Assembly: GCA_009785395.1 (NCBI GenBank)
Contig: WQWK01000117.1
Span: 1-6,618 of the forward strand
From: Conexibacteraceae bacterium
Lineage (GTDB): Bacteria; Actinomycetota; Thermoleophilia; Solirubrobacterales; Solirubrobacteraceae
Reading direction: 5' to 3'
Length of the DNA: 6,618 nt
The position numbers and the translations under genes were made by a program. A model generated the notes under the pieces. The model was not told where the DNA came from, did no database searches, and worked only from the letters and a program-made list of their open reading frames with translations. Positions 1 to 5,739 of this stretch are shown here, one piece after another (the first letter of the stretch is position 1; every line of letters begins with the position of its first letter).

Positions 1-358
1 CCGACGCACGCCGCCACTGCTCGCGCTGATCGACGGCCGAGAGGTGCACCTCCACGGCCGGCAGGCCTGTCAGCTCGAGTGCGTCGTGCAGCGCGTAGGC
101 GTAATGGGTCCATGCGCCCGGGTTCAGCACCACCGCGTCGGCCACGCCGGGAAGCGAGTGCAGATGCTCGACGAACTCACCCTCGTGGTTGCTCTGGAAG
201 AAGCTCACGCTGAGGCCGAGGTCGGTCGCCCAGGCCTCGATCCGGGTCTCGAGCTCCGCCAGGTCGAGGCTGCCGTAATGGGTCGGGTCGCGGCGGCCGA
301 GCTGGTCAAGGTTGACGCCGTGCATCACCTCGATGCGGTTGTGGAGCACGGCGGTCAC
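1..358 (-). CDS. aroQ: Type II 3-dehydroquinate dehydratase AroQ (3' end beyond the window)
   Basis: Converts 3-dehydroquinate to 3-dehydroshikimate, the third shikimate-pathway step; type II enzymes are small cytoplasmic dodecamers. The 119 visible codons hold the family motifs in order: HGVNLDQLGRRDPTHYG (residues 13-29, with the active-site Arg23 and Tyr28), LNPGAWTHYAYAL (78-90, Asn79 and His85) and VEVHLSAVDQREQWR (102-116, His105 and Arg112). Usual family length is about 145-150 residues, so roughly 25-30 C-terminal residues lie past the left edge. The GTG at 358-356 was chosen because GAGG (369-366) sits 7 bases upstream. GTG at 364-362 is also in frame but leaves no room for a ribosome site, and the ATG at 325-323 would remove the first beta strand. 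It follows aroK-aroB after 16 bases. One departure from the textbook motif: the usual SN(I/V)HARE loop reads SAVDQRE, so the Asn and His positions are Ala and Asp. Identification is firm; the exact start is less so. Confidence 0.93.
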   Translation of the reverse strand, partial: MTAVLHNRIEVMHGVNLDQLGRRDPTHYGSLDLAELETRIEAWATDLGLSVSFFQSNHEGEFVEHLHSLPGVADAVVLNPGAWTHYAYALHDALELTGLPAVEVHLSAVDQREQWRRAS

Positions 359-365
359 GCGCACG

Positions 366-371
366 CCTCGC
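366..371 (-). promoter_or_regulatory. Ribosome binding site of aroQ
   Basis: On the minus strand GCGAGG lies 7 bases before the GTG at 358. It falls in the 16-base gap after the aroB stop codon and decides between the clustered in-frame GTG codons at 364, 358 and 349. Confidence 0.5.
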
Positions 372-374
372 CGG

Positions 375-1916
375 TCACGGGTACAGCTCCCTGATGGCCG
401 CGCGCAGCTCGGCCGGCGCGACGGCCTGACCGTAGACCGGTCGCCCCGGCGCCGGGCACAGGACAAACGGGACCGGCCCCTCACCGACGCGCTTCTTGTC
501 GCGTGCGGTCGCGAAGATCACCTGCTCGACGTCGACCTCCGGGTCCAGCGTGACCGGCAGGCCGGCACCGGCCAGCAGTTCCTGTACCTCGCCGCGCAGC
601 GCGTCCGCACCCGACAGCCGCAGCTCGGCCAGCAGGCCGAGCGCCACCGCCTCGCCGTGGCGGTAGCGGGCGTAACCCGTGGCGGTCTCGATCGCGTGGC
701 CGACGGTGTGCCCGAGGTTGAGCAGCTGTCGCACGCCCGTGTCGAGCTCGTCCTGCGCGACGATCCGCAGCTTCGCGAGTGCGCATCCCGCGATCACGCC
801 GGGATCGGTTGGGGCCGCCCCGGCACTGACCCGCTCCCACAGCGCGCCCCCGGTGATCAGCGCCGTCTTCACGACCTCCGCATACCCGGCCGCAACCTCC
901 TCGGGCGGCAGTGTCGCGAGCGTCGCGGTGTCAGCGATCACGGCGGCCGGCTGGTGAAAGGCGCCGACGTAGTTCTTGGCCTCAGCCAGGTCGACACCGG
1001 TCTTGCCGCCATAGGCGGAGTCGACCTGGGCGACAACCGTGGTCGGCACCTGCACGACACGCATGCCGCGCTGGTAGGTGGCGGCACAGAACCCGGCCAT
1101 GTCGCCGATCACGCCGCCGCCAAGGGCGACCACCACATCGGTCCGGGTCGCACCGGCGCGCACCATTTCGGTCCAGATGATCTCCGCGTGCGCGACCGTT
1201 TTGGACTGCTCGCCCGGCATCACGCGGATGCTCGCGAGTGCCGGCTCGAACAGGTCGCCGTAGTGGCGCCCGGCGCTGTAGTCGCTGATCACCACGCGGC
1301 GGCCTGCGACGGTCTGCGGCCAGAAGCGCTGCTCGGTGACGAGCCCGCCGCCAACGTAGACCGGATAATCGCCGGACGCGGTGGTCGCCCAGATCACGCG
1401 CGCGTCGCCGGGGGCCAGGCCATCGGCGGCCGCCAGCACCTCGGCGATCGCCCGTGTGCGGGTGGCGGGCACGATCACGTCGGCCAGCTGCTCGTACAAC
1501 GGCTGACGGCTCGCGTGCAGCGCCCTGAAGCTCTCCTGATCTCGCGCGAGCGGGCGCGCGCCGCTGCTTGCGCCCGCTCCGACCCGCTCCCAGGCCCGCT
1601 CCGCGTCGATATCCAGCCACACCACACGGGCGCCCCGGAGCGCCGTGCGGATGCGCTCCGACAGGATTGCACCGCCGCCCAGCGCAAGCGTTCGCACCCC
1701 GGGATCGTCGAGCAGCTCCAGCGTCACGCGCTCCTCGAGCGCGCGGAACGCCGATTCACCGTCAGCCGCGAAGATCTGCTGGACGCTGCGACCCTCGCGC
1801 GCCTCGATCACCGCGTCGACGTCGGCGCTGCCCGGCCCGAGCGCGCGCGCCGCGGTCGATTTGCCGGCGCCCATGAAGCCGATCAGGGCCACCTTCGGCG
1901 TGGCGGCCTCACTCAT
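375..1916 (-). CDS. aroKB: Bifunctional shikimate kinase / 3-dehydroquinate synthase (AroK-AroB fusion)
   Basis: One 513-residue chain carries two shikimate-pathway enzymes. Residues about 1-165 are shikimate kinase (ATP-dependent 3-phosphorylation of shikimate): P-loop GFMGAGKS (13-20), the DxD site (Asp32, Asp34), Arg58 in the FR pair, the shikimate-binding GGG (80-82), LID Arg121 in RPLA and Arg137 near the end. Residues about 175-513 are 3-dehydroquinate synthase, which cyclises DAHP using NAD+ and a divalent metal: PGEQSKT (234-240), GGGVIGDMAGF (266-276), DSAYGGKTG (299-307), Asn315, and likely metal ligands Glu347 (AEVVK), His403 (LGHTVGH) and His420 (HGEAV), plus DKK (473-475). The linker is only about ten residues. 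ATG at 1916 overlaps the aroC stop as ATGA; an AAGGAG lies 17 bases upstream, too far to be a normal site, so coupled translation is likely. The kinase domain is about four residues short after the P-loop. Similar fusions are known, for example in Thermotoga maritima. There is no frameshift and all catalytic residues I can check are present. Confidence 0.96.
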   Translation of the reverse strand: MSEAATPKVALIGFMGAGKSTAARALGPGSADVDAVIEAREGRSVQQIFAADGESAFRALEERVTLELLDDPGVRTLALGGGAILSERIRTALRGARVVWLDIDAERAWERVGAGASSGARPLARDQESFRALHASRQPLYEQLADVIVPATRTRAIAEVLAAADGLAPGDARVIWATTASGDYPVYVGGGLVTEQRFWPQTVAGRRVVISDYSAGRHYGDLFEPALASIRVMPGEQSKTVAHAEIIWTEMVRAGATRTDVVVALGGGVIGDMAGFCAATYQRGMRVVQVPTTVVAQVDSAYGGKTGVDLAEAKNYVGAFHQPAAVIADTATLATLPPEEVAAGYAEVVKTALITGGALWERVSAGAAPTDPGVIAGCALAKLRIVAQDELDTGVRQLLNLGHTVGHAIETATGYARYRHGEAVALGLLAELRLSGADALRGEVQELLAGAGLPVTLDPEVDVEQVIFATARDKKRVGEGPVPFVLCPAPGRPVYGQAVAPAELRAAIRELYP

Positions 1917-3076
1917 CGGCGCCAGCCGATCCGCTCCTTGTACGCGGAGAGCGCGGCCTTCACGTCGTCAATGTGATCGCCGCCGAACTTGGTCCGGTAG
2001 GCGTCGGCGAGCACAAACGCGACCATCGCCTCGCCGACCACGCCGGCGGCCGGGATCGTCGCCGAGTCGGTGCGCTCGCGCAGCGCCTGGGCGGGCTCGT
2101 GGGTCTCGATGTCGACCGACCGCAACGGCTGCGTCAGCGTCGGCAGCGGTTTCATCGAGCCGCGCACGACCACCGGATCGCCGTTGGTCATGCCGCCCTC
2201 GATCCCGCCCGCGCGGTTGGTCTCGCGGTAATAGCCGCGCTGCGCGTCATAGAAGATCTCGTCGTGGGCCTGCGAGCCCGGCAGCCCCGCCACCTCGTAG
2301 CCGTCGCCGATCGCGACCGCCTTCATCGCCTGGATCGAGAGGATCGCCATCGCCAGGCGGCCGTCGAGCCGCTCCTCCCAGGAGATGTGCGAGCCGAGCC
2401 CCGGCACCAGGCCGAAGGCGCGCACCTCGAAGACGCCGCCGAGCGACTCGTTCTGCTTGCGCAGCGTGTTGATCTCGTTGACCATCGCCCGGCTCGCCTC
2501 GGGGTCGAGGCAGCGCACCGGCGACTCGTCGACGTGCGCGAAATCGGCCGCGGTCAGGTCATCGCGCCGGGGGGCTTTCACCGATGTGATCTGCAGCACG
2601 TGCGAGAAGACCTCGACGCCCAGCGCGCGCAGGAACTCCTTGGCGAGCGCGCCGCCGGCGACACGCGCCGCGGTCTCACGCGCGCTGGCGCGCTCGAGGA
2701 TGTCGCGCACGTCCGTGAGCCCGTACTTCTGCGTGCCGACGAGGTCCGCGTGACCCGGGCGCGGCAGGTGCACCTCAGGCGTCTGTGCCTCGACCGGCCA
2801 CGGGTTCATGCGCTCTTCCCAGTTGGCGTAGTCACGGTTGTGCACCTGAATCGCGACGGGACCGCCGAGCGTGCGGCCGTGGCGCACGCCGGCGGTCACG
2901 TCAGCGCGGTCGCTCTCGATCTTCATGCGGCCGCCGCGGCCGTGGCCGAGCTGGCGGCGCGCCAAGTCGCGGTCGAGCGCCTCGCGCTCGAGCTGCAGCC
3001 CGGCCGGCAGCCCCTCGACGATGCAGGTGAGTCCGGGGCCATGCGACTCGCCGGCGGTGATCAGCTTCAGGGACAC
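1913..3076 (-). CDS. aroC: Chorismate synthase AroC
   Basis: Makes chorismate from 5-enolpyruvylshikimate-3-phosphate by anti-1,4-elimination of phosphate, with reduced FMN as cofactor; this is the last common step to Phe, Tyr, Trp and folate. At 387 residues it has the normal family length. Visible signatures in order: GESHGPGL (9-16, conserved His12), RRQLGHGRGGRM (40-51), RPGHADLVGTQKYG (106-119, conserved His109), RASARETAARVA (129-140), LGGVFEV (212-218), IGDGYE (256-261) and ERTDSATIPAAGVVGEAM (334-351, with Asp337). The bases before LGGV encode NES where many homologues have GDS or GDT. The GTG start at 3076 lies 12 bases after the stop of the small zinc-motif gene, with a weak AGG six bases upstream. 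The stop overlaps the ATG of aroK-aroB by four bases. It is a complete, unremarkable enzyme of the tetrameric bacterial type; whether it has its own flavin reductase activity cannot be told from sequence. Confidence 0.97.
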   Translation of the reverse strand: MSLKLITAGESHGPGLTCIVEGLPAGLQLEREALDRDLARRQLGHGRGGRMKIESDRADVTAGVRHGRTLGGPVAIQVHNRDYANWEERMNPWPVEAQTPEVHLPRPGHADLVGTQKYGLTDVRDILERASARETAARVAGGALAKEFLRALGVEVFSHVLQITSVKAPRRDDLTAADFAHVDESPVRCLDPEASRAMVNEINTLRKQNESLGGVFEVRAFGLVPGLGSHISWEERLDGRLAMAILSIQAMKAVAIGDGYEVAGLPGSQAHDEIFYDAQRGYYRETNRAGGIEGGMTNGDPVVVRGSMKPLPTLTQPLRSVDIETHEPAQALRERTDSATIPAAGVVGEAMVAFVLADAYRTKFGGDHIDDVKAALSAYKERIGWRR

Positions 3077-3088
3077 GGGTTGCCTAGG

Positions 3089-3322
3089 CTAGTCCGCCGC
3101 GGCGGTCTCGATCGCCTCGCCCGTCTGGGCGTCGCGGCCTGGGTGGAACTTGCCGTCGCCGCCGCACCAGGGGCAGGTCACCTCGTGCGGCGTGCCGCCG
3201 AAGCCTGAGATCAGCTTGCCGGTGCCACGGCAGGCCGTGCACTCGCTGCGGTCGTATTCGGCCTTGCCGGAGTTCGTCTTGCCGCTGGTCGTCTTGCCGC
3301 TGGTCGTCTTGCCGCTGGTCAC
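3089..3322 (-). CDS. Small protein with two DnaJ-like CxxCxGxG zinc motifs
   Basis: A 77-residue protein of unknown function. Two motifs of the DnaJ cysteine-rich type, CTACRGTG (28-35) and CPWCGGDG (50-57), are 18 residues apart, which suggests one four-cysteine zinc site with a glycine-rich loop (GFGGTPHE, 40-47) between. There is no J domain, membrane segment or signal peptide, so it is probably cytoplasmic. Residues 2-16 are three perfect copies of TSGKT, followed by a decayed fourth copy (17-21, NSGKA); this tail is polar, basic and probably disordered. The GTG at 3322 overlaps the aroE stop as GTGA, the same junction as mltG/aroE. No Shine-Dalgarno sequence is visible, so it probably depends on coupling to aroE. 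I found no other in-frame start between 3322 and the first cysteine. I recall similar CxxCxGxG mini-proteins in actinobacterial genomes but cannot name the family. Placement suggests co-expression with the shikimate genes, not necessarily a role in the pathway. Candidate roles are a zinc-dependent chaperone-like or RNA/protein-binding factor; this is inference. That it is a real gene is supported by the cysteine pattern and the tight overlaps. Confidence 0.8.
   Translation of the reverse strand: MTSGKTTSGKTTSGKTNSGKAEYDRSECTACRGTGKLISGFGGTPHEVTCPWCGGDGKFHPGRDAQTGEAIETAAAD
3260..3319 (-). repeat. 15-bp tandem repeat: three perfect copies plus one decayed copy
   Basis: The minus-strand unit ACCAGCGGCAAGACG occurs without mismatch at 3319-3305, 3304-3290 and 3289-3275. 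A fourth unit at 3274-3260 matches 10 of 15 bases but still encodes a related peptide (NSGKA). The array begins at the base after the GTG of the small zinc-motif gene and overlaps the last base of the aroE stop codon. The unit is a multiple of three, so gain or loss of copies keeps the frame. Perfect identity, including third codon positions, points to recent expansion by replication slippage. Confidence 0.93.
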
Positions 3323-4137
3323 CGCGCGGAGGATAGACCGACTGCATCGCGCATCGCTTGGACGGGAGCCTCGAGGCCGGTGAACAGCCCAAACGCCAGC
3401 GCGCCCTGGCCGACCAGCAGCTCCAGCCCGTCGATGACCGAGACGCCCTGTGCGGCGGCCGTGTGCGTCAGCGCGGTGCCGCCCTCCCGGTACACGAAAT
3501 CGACGACGACGCGATGATGACGCAGCTGCTCCCCGCTCAGGGCGACCGCCTCGAGCCGGTCGCCCTCGCGCAGGCCCACGGAGGTGCAATTGACGAGGAT
3601 GTCGGCGTCCGCTGCCGTTGCCGGGTCCGCGACCGCCCGTGACCCGAACTCGGCGGCGAGCGCAGCGGCCCGCTCGGGCGTCCGGTTCCAGACCCTGACA
3701 TCCCGCGCGCCGGCATCGCGCAGCGCCCAGACGGCTGCGCGGGCGCTGCCGCCTGCGCCGAGCACGAGTGCCGTGGCACCGGCCGGCTCGATGCGACGGC
3801 GCAGCGCCGCGATCAGCGCCGGGGCGTCGGTGTTGTCGGCTCGGATCTCGCCTTCCCGGTTGAAGAGCAGCGTGTTGGCCGCTCCGGTTGCGGTGGCGGT
3901 GGCGCTCGCGTCGGTCGCCAGCGCGAGCGCTGCAGCCTTGTGGGGGATCGTCACGTTGACGCCCCGGAAGCCGACGGCCGGCAGCGCTCGCGTCGTCTCG
4001 TCGAACAGCTCGGGCGGCACCGGCAGCAGCTGATAGCGCCACTTCTCACCGACCCCGGCCGCCTGCAGCGCGGCGTTCTGCATGGCCGGCGAGAGGCTGT
4101 GCGCGACCGGCCAGCCGAGCACGCCGAGCCGGTTCAC
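3319..4137 (-). CDS. aroE: Shikimate dehydrogenase (NADP+) AroE
   Basis: Reduces 3-dehydroshikimate to shikimate with NADPH. The 272-residue length is normal. The N-terminal substrate domain shows LGVLGWPVAHSLSP (4-17; SLSP binds shikimate), NVTIPHK (61-67, catalytic Lys67), ANTL (87-90) and DNTD (101-104, Asp104 paired with the lysine). The nucleotide domain shows the glycine-rich loop GAGGSARA (127-134) and NRT (151-153), whose arginine favours NADPH; NCTSVG (183-188) and GQGALAF (243-249) complete the active site. The GTG at 4137 was chosen because the conserved domain starts three residues later and because it overlaps the mltG stop as GTGA. Longer in-frame extensions lie wholly within mltG and carry no family sequence. 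No strong ribosome site is seen, so coupling to mltG is likely. The stop overlaps the start of the small zinc-motif gene. Quinate/shikimate dehydrogenase paralogues exist, but the operon context favours AroE. Confidence 0.96.
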   Translation of the reverse strand: MNRLGVLGWPVAHSLSPAMQNAALQAAGVGEKWRYQLLPVPPELFDETTRALPAVGFRGVNVTIPHKAAALALATDASATATATGAANTLLFNREGEIRADNTDAPALIAALRRRIEPAGATALVLGAGGSARAAVWALRDAGARDVRVWNRTPERAAALAAEFGSRAVADPATAADADILVNCTSVGLREGDRLEAVALSGEQLRHHRVVVDFVYREGGTALTHTAAAQGVSVIDGLELLVGQGALAFGLFTGLEAPVQAMRDAVGLSSAR

Positions 4138-5309
4138 GGCCTGCCGTTCCTGCAGAACTGCGCGCTCTTGCCGTCCTTGGCCGCCCGCGTGACGGCGTTG
4201 TTCCAGTCGGCGGACCACCTCAGGAACTGGTCATAGCTGGCGGTGAAGCGCAGTGCGCCGTTGCCGCAGACCTCGTTGACGAAGTACAGGTAATCCGTGT
4301 GGGCGGGGTGCGCGGCCGCCTGGATCAGGGCCAGGTCCGGACTGTTGATCGGCGTCGGCGGCAGCCCGGTGTGATTCCTGGTGTTCCAGGGGGAGCTCGA
4401 CTGCAGGTCGTGCTCGGTCAGGTTGCCGTAGTTGCCGGTCGCGTACTCGACGGTCGAGTCGAGCCCGAGGTCCATTCCGAGCCGCAGGCGGTTGTAGATC
4501 ACGGAGGCCGTCTTCGGCACGTCCCTGGGAAGCATCGCCTCACCGGAGATCAGCGACGCGATCTTGAGGACGTCGTAAGCGGTCAGGTTCTTGGACGCCG
4601 CGTACCTGAGGTTGACCTTGGCGAACTCCTGCTTGAAGGTGGTGAGCTGCTTGTCGATCAGGTCCGAGAGCTTCGCGGGGCGTCTCAACGAGTAGGTGTC
4701 CGGCCACAGGAAGCCCTCGAGCGACGGTGTGCTCTTGGGCGCGCCGTAGTGTGTCGGGTCCAGCAGCGGTGAGCGCAGCGTTGCCCGCAGGTAGTCGCCG
4801 CTGATCCCGTCGGACGCGAGCTGAGCCTGCACCTGTCTGCGCGCACGGCCGGGGATGATCGTCACGTTCACGGTCGGCGGCAGCCCCGTCTCAGTCGTCA
4901 GCAGCGCCAGGGCCGACCCGTAACTCATCCCGCGCCGCATCTCGTAGTAGCCGGCGCGCAGCTTCCCGCGGTCGCCGTCGAGCGTCACCCGCAGGTTGAA
5001 GAAGAAGCTCGACGAGATCACGCCGTCCCGCTCCAGGATCGAAGCGATCTGGCTGGTGCTCGCACCCTGCGGGATCCGCACATTCACACGCCCGTGACCG
5101 GAGCCGGCGAACGGCTGGAACAGGGACCACAGGAACCAGATCACGCCGACAGCGAGCAGCAGGCCGGTGAGCGCCACCACGCGACGCACGACGACCAGCC
5201 TGCGCGAGTCCCGGGGTGACCGTCGGGGCGGCCGCCTGGACGACCGCCCCGGCGGCCGTGAGCGCCGCGGCTCCTGCAACCTCAGATCTGGGATCTCACG
5301 ATCCGGCAT
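4134..5309 (-). CDS. mltG: Endolytic murein transglycosylase MltG (YceG-like)
   Basis: A membrane-anchored lytic transglycosylase that cleaves nascent peptidoglycan strands and is thought to act as a terminase of glycan elongation. The 391-residue protein starts with about 38 cytoplasmic residues rich in Arg, Pro and Ser (16-37), followed by one membrane segment (about 44-64), a LysM-like domain (about 74-135), and the YceG catalytic domain. Motifs are LEGFLWPDTY (197-206), ASLISGEA (251-258, probable catalytic Glu257), VIYNRLRLGM (270-279), TGLPPTPINSP (314-324) and HTDYLYFVNE (337-346). The usual E(K/R)E pair reads SGE here; the second glutamate, which aligns with the catalytic Glu-Ser of Slt-type enzymes, is kept. 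The ATG at 5309 has GGAG four bases upstream and overlaps ruvX by 14 bases. An in-frame extension to 5486 is only ruvX read in another frame. The stop overlaps aroE. The extracytoplasmic part has two cysteines (348 and 386), which might pair. Confidence 0.94.
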   Translation of the reverse strand: MPDREIPDLRLQEPRRSRPPGRSSRRPPRRSPRDSRRLVVVRRVVALTGLLLAVGVIWFLWSLFQPFAGSGHGRVNVRIPQGASTSQIASILERDGVISSSFFFNLRVTLDGDRGKLRAGYYEMRRGMSYGSALALLTTETGLPPTVNVTIIPGRARRQVQAQLASDGISGDYLRATLRSPLLDPTHYGAPKSTPSLEGFLWPDTYSLRRPAKLSDLIDKQLTTFKQEFAKVNLRYAASKNLTAYDVLKIASLISGEAMLPRDVPKTASVIYNRLRLGMDLGLDSTVEYATGNYGNLTEHDLQSSSPWNTRNHTGLPPTPINSPDLALIQAAAHPAHTDYLYFVNEVCGNGALRFTASYDQFLRWSADWNNAVTRAAKDGKSAQFCRNGRP

Positions 5310-5700
5310 GCCGCTCCAACCAGCTCGCCAGCAGGTGTGCCGCGGCGCGTGAGTCCTCGCTCGCGCGGGCGCCCTCGCCACCACCGTCGCGCTGAGCGAG
5401 CAGCGTCGTGAACCGCTCGTCGTAGAGCTCCACCGGGACGCCGTCGAGCCGTTTCTCGAGCACCGCCGCGAACTCGCGCGCCTCACGTGTCTGCTCGGAG
5501 TCGCCGCCGCTCAGGCGCAGCGGCAGCCCGACGACCACGCGCTCGGCCTCGAGCTCGCGCACCAGCGCGAGGATCGCGCCCATGCCGCTGCGGCCGGCAG
5601 GCTTCAGCACGGCCTCGAGCGGCGTCGCCAGGACACCGGTGGGGTCGCTGACGGCCACGCCGCAGCGAGCACTTCCATAGTCGAGTGCGACCACGCGCAC
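5296..5700 (-). CDS. ruvX: RuvX/YqgF family RNase H-fold protein (putative pre-16S rRNA nuclease)
   Basis: A 134-residue cytoplasmic protein of the normal family length (about 135-150). The E. coli homologue YqgF is implicated in maturation of the 5' end of 16S rRNA; the older name as a Holliday junction resolvase rests on fold similarity and some in vitro data. Visible motifs are ALDYGSARCGVAVSDP (5-20, catalytic-type Asp7), VVVGLPLRLSG (55-65), the invariant DERFTT (94-99) and EDSRAAAHLL (115-124, with Asp116 in the position of the late acidic residue). The start is GTG at 5700, 39 bases after the alaS stop, with GGGAG about 10 bases upstream. The end overlaps mltG by 14 bases. The alaS-ruvX-mltG order is common in Gram-positive bacteria and backs the assignment. 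The loop GGGEGARAS (106-114) replaces the basic stretch often seen here; I attach no function to that. Confidence 0.94.
   Translation of the reverse strand: MRVVALDYGSARCGVAVSDPTGVLATPLEAVLKPAGRSGMGAILALVRELEAERVVVGLPLRLSGGDSEQTREAREFAAVLEKRLDGVPVELYDERFTTLLAQRDGGGEGARASEDSRAAAHLLASWLERHAGS
5314..5317 (-). promoter_or_regulatory. Ribosome binding site of mltG
   Basis: GGAG on the minus strand, four bases before the ATG at 5309 and inside the end of ruvX. It supports this ATG over the longer in-frame reading that begins at 5486. Confidence 0.45.
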
Positions 5701-5739
5701 GTACTACCCGCTCCCGCGCCCTGTGACTCGCGACACCAG

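Noticed and set aside
1548..1579. Perfect 10-bp inverted repeat with a 12-base loop in aroKB
   Set aside because: It lies in the kinase LID-loop codons, made only of G/C-rich Gly, Ala and Arg codons, with no T run or nearby gene boundary; chance is sufficient.
312..1976. 554-codon open frame on the plus strand opposite aroKB
   Set aside because: It is antisense to a gene with complete motif support on the minus strand; the product is Arg/His/Gly-rich and low in recognisable motifs, typical of the mirror frame in GC-rich DNA.
1973..3208. 411-codon open frame on the plus strand opposite aroC
   Set aside because: Antisense shadow of chorismate synthase with repetitive Ala/Arg/Val composition and no domain motif.
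3260..3319. Possible CRISPR-like or regulator-binding iteron array
   Set aside because: The copies are directly adjacent with no spacers, have a 15-base coding period and translate to TSGKT, so a slippage-derived coding repeat explains them better.
3084..3392. Alternative minus-strand frame across the 15-bp repeats giving a QRQDD-repeat protein
   Set aside because: It begins inside aroE and reads the cysteine-motif region out of frame; the cysteine-motif frame has clear family sequence and tight junctions with its neighbours.
3323..4042. Upstream extension of the zinc-motif gene frame through aroE
   Set aside because: This part reads aroE out of frame and gives Arg/Ala/Gly-rich sequence without motifs. 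Only the part from GTG 3322 carries the CxxC motifs.
5224..5251. 8-bp inverted repeat near the mltG start
   Set aside because: It consists of Arg and Pro codons in the low-complexity tail, and no gene end or T run is nearby.
5701..5739. Promoter or terminator in the alaS-ruvX gap
   Set aside because: The 39 bases show no stem-loop with a T run and no convincing -35/-10 pair; only a GGGAG ribosome site candidate is visible.
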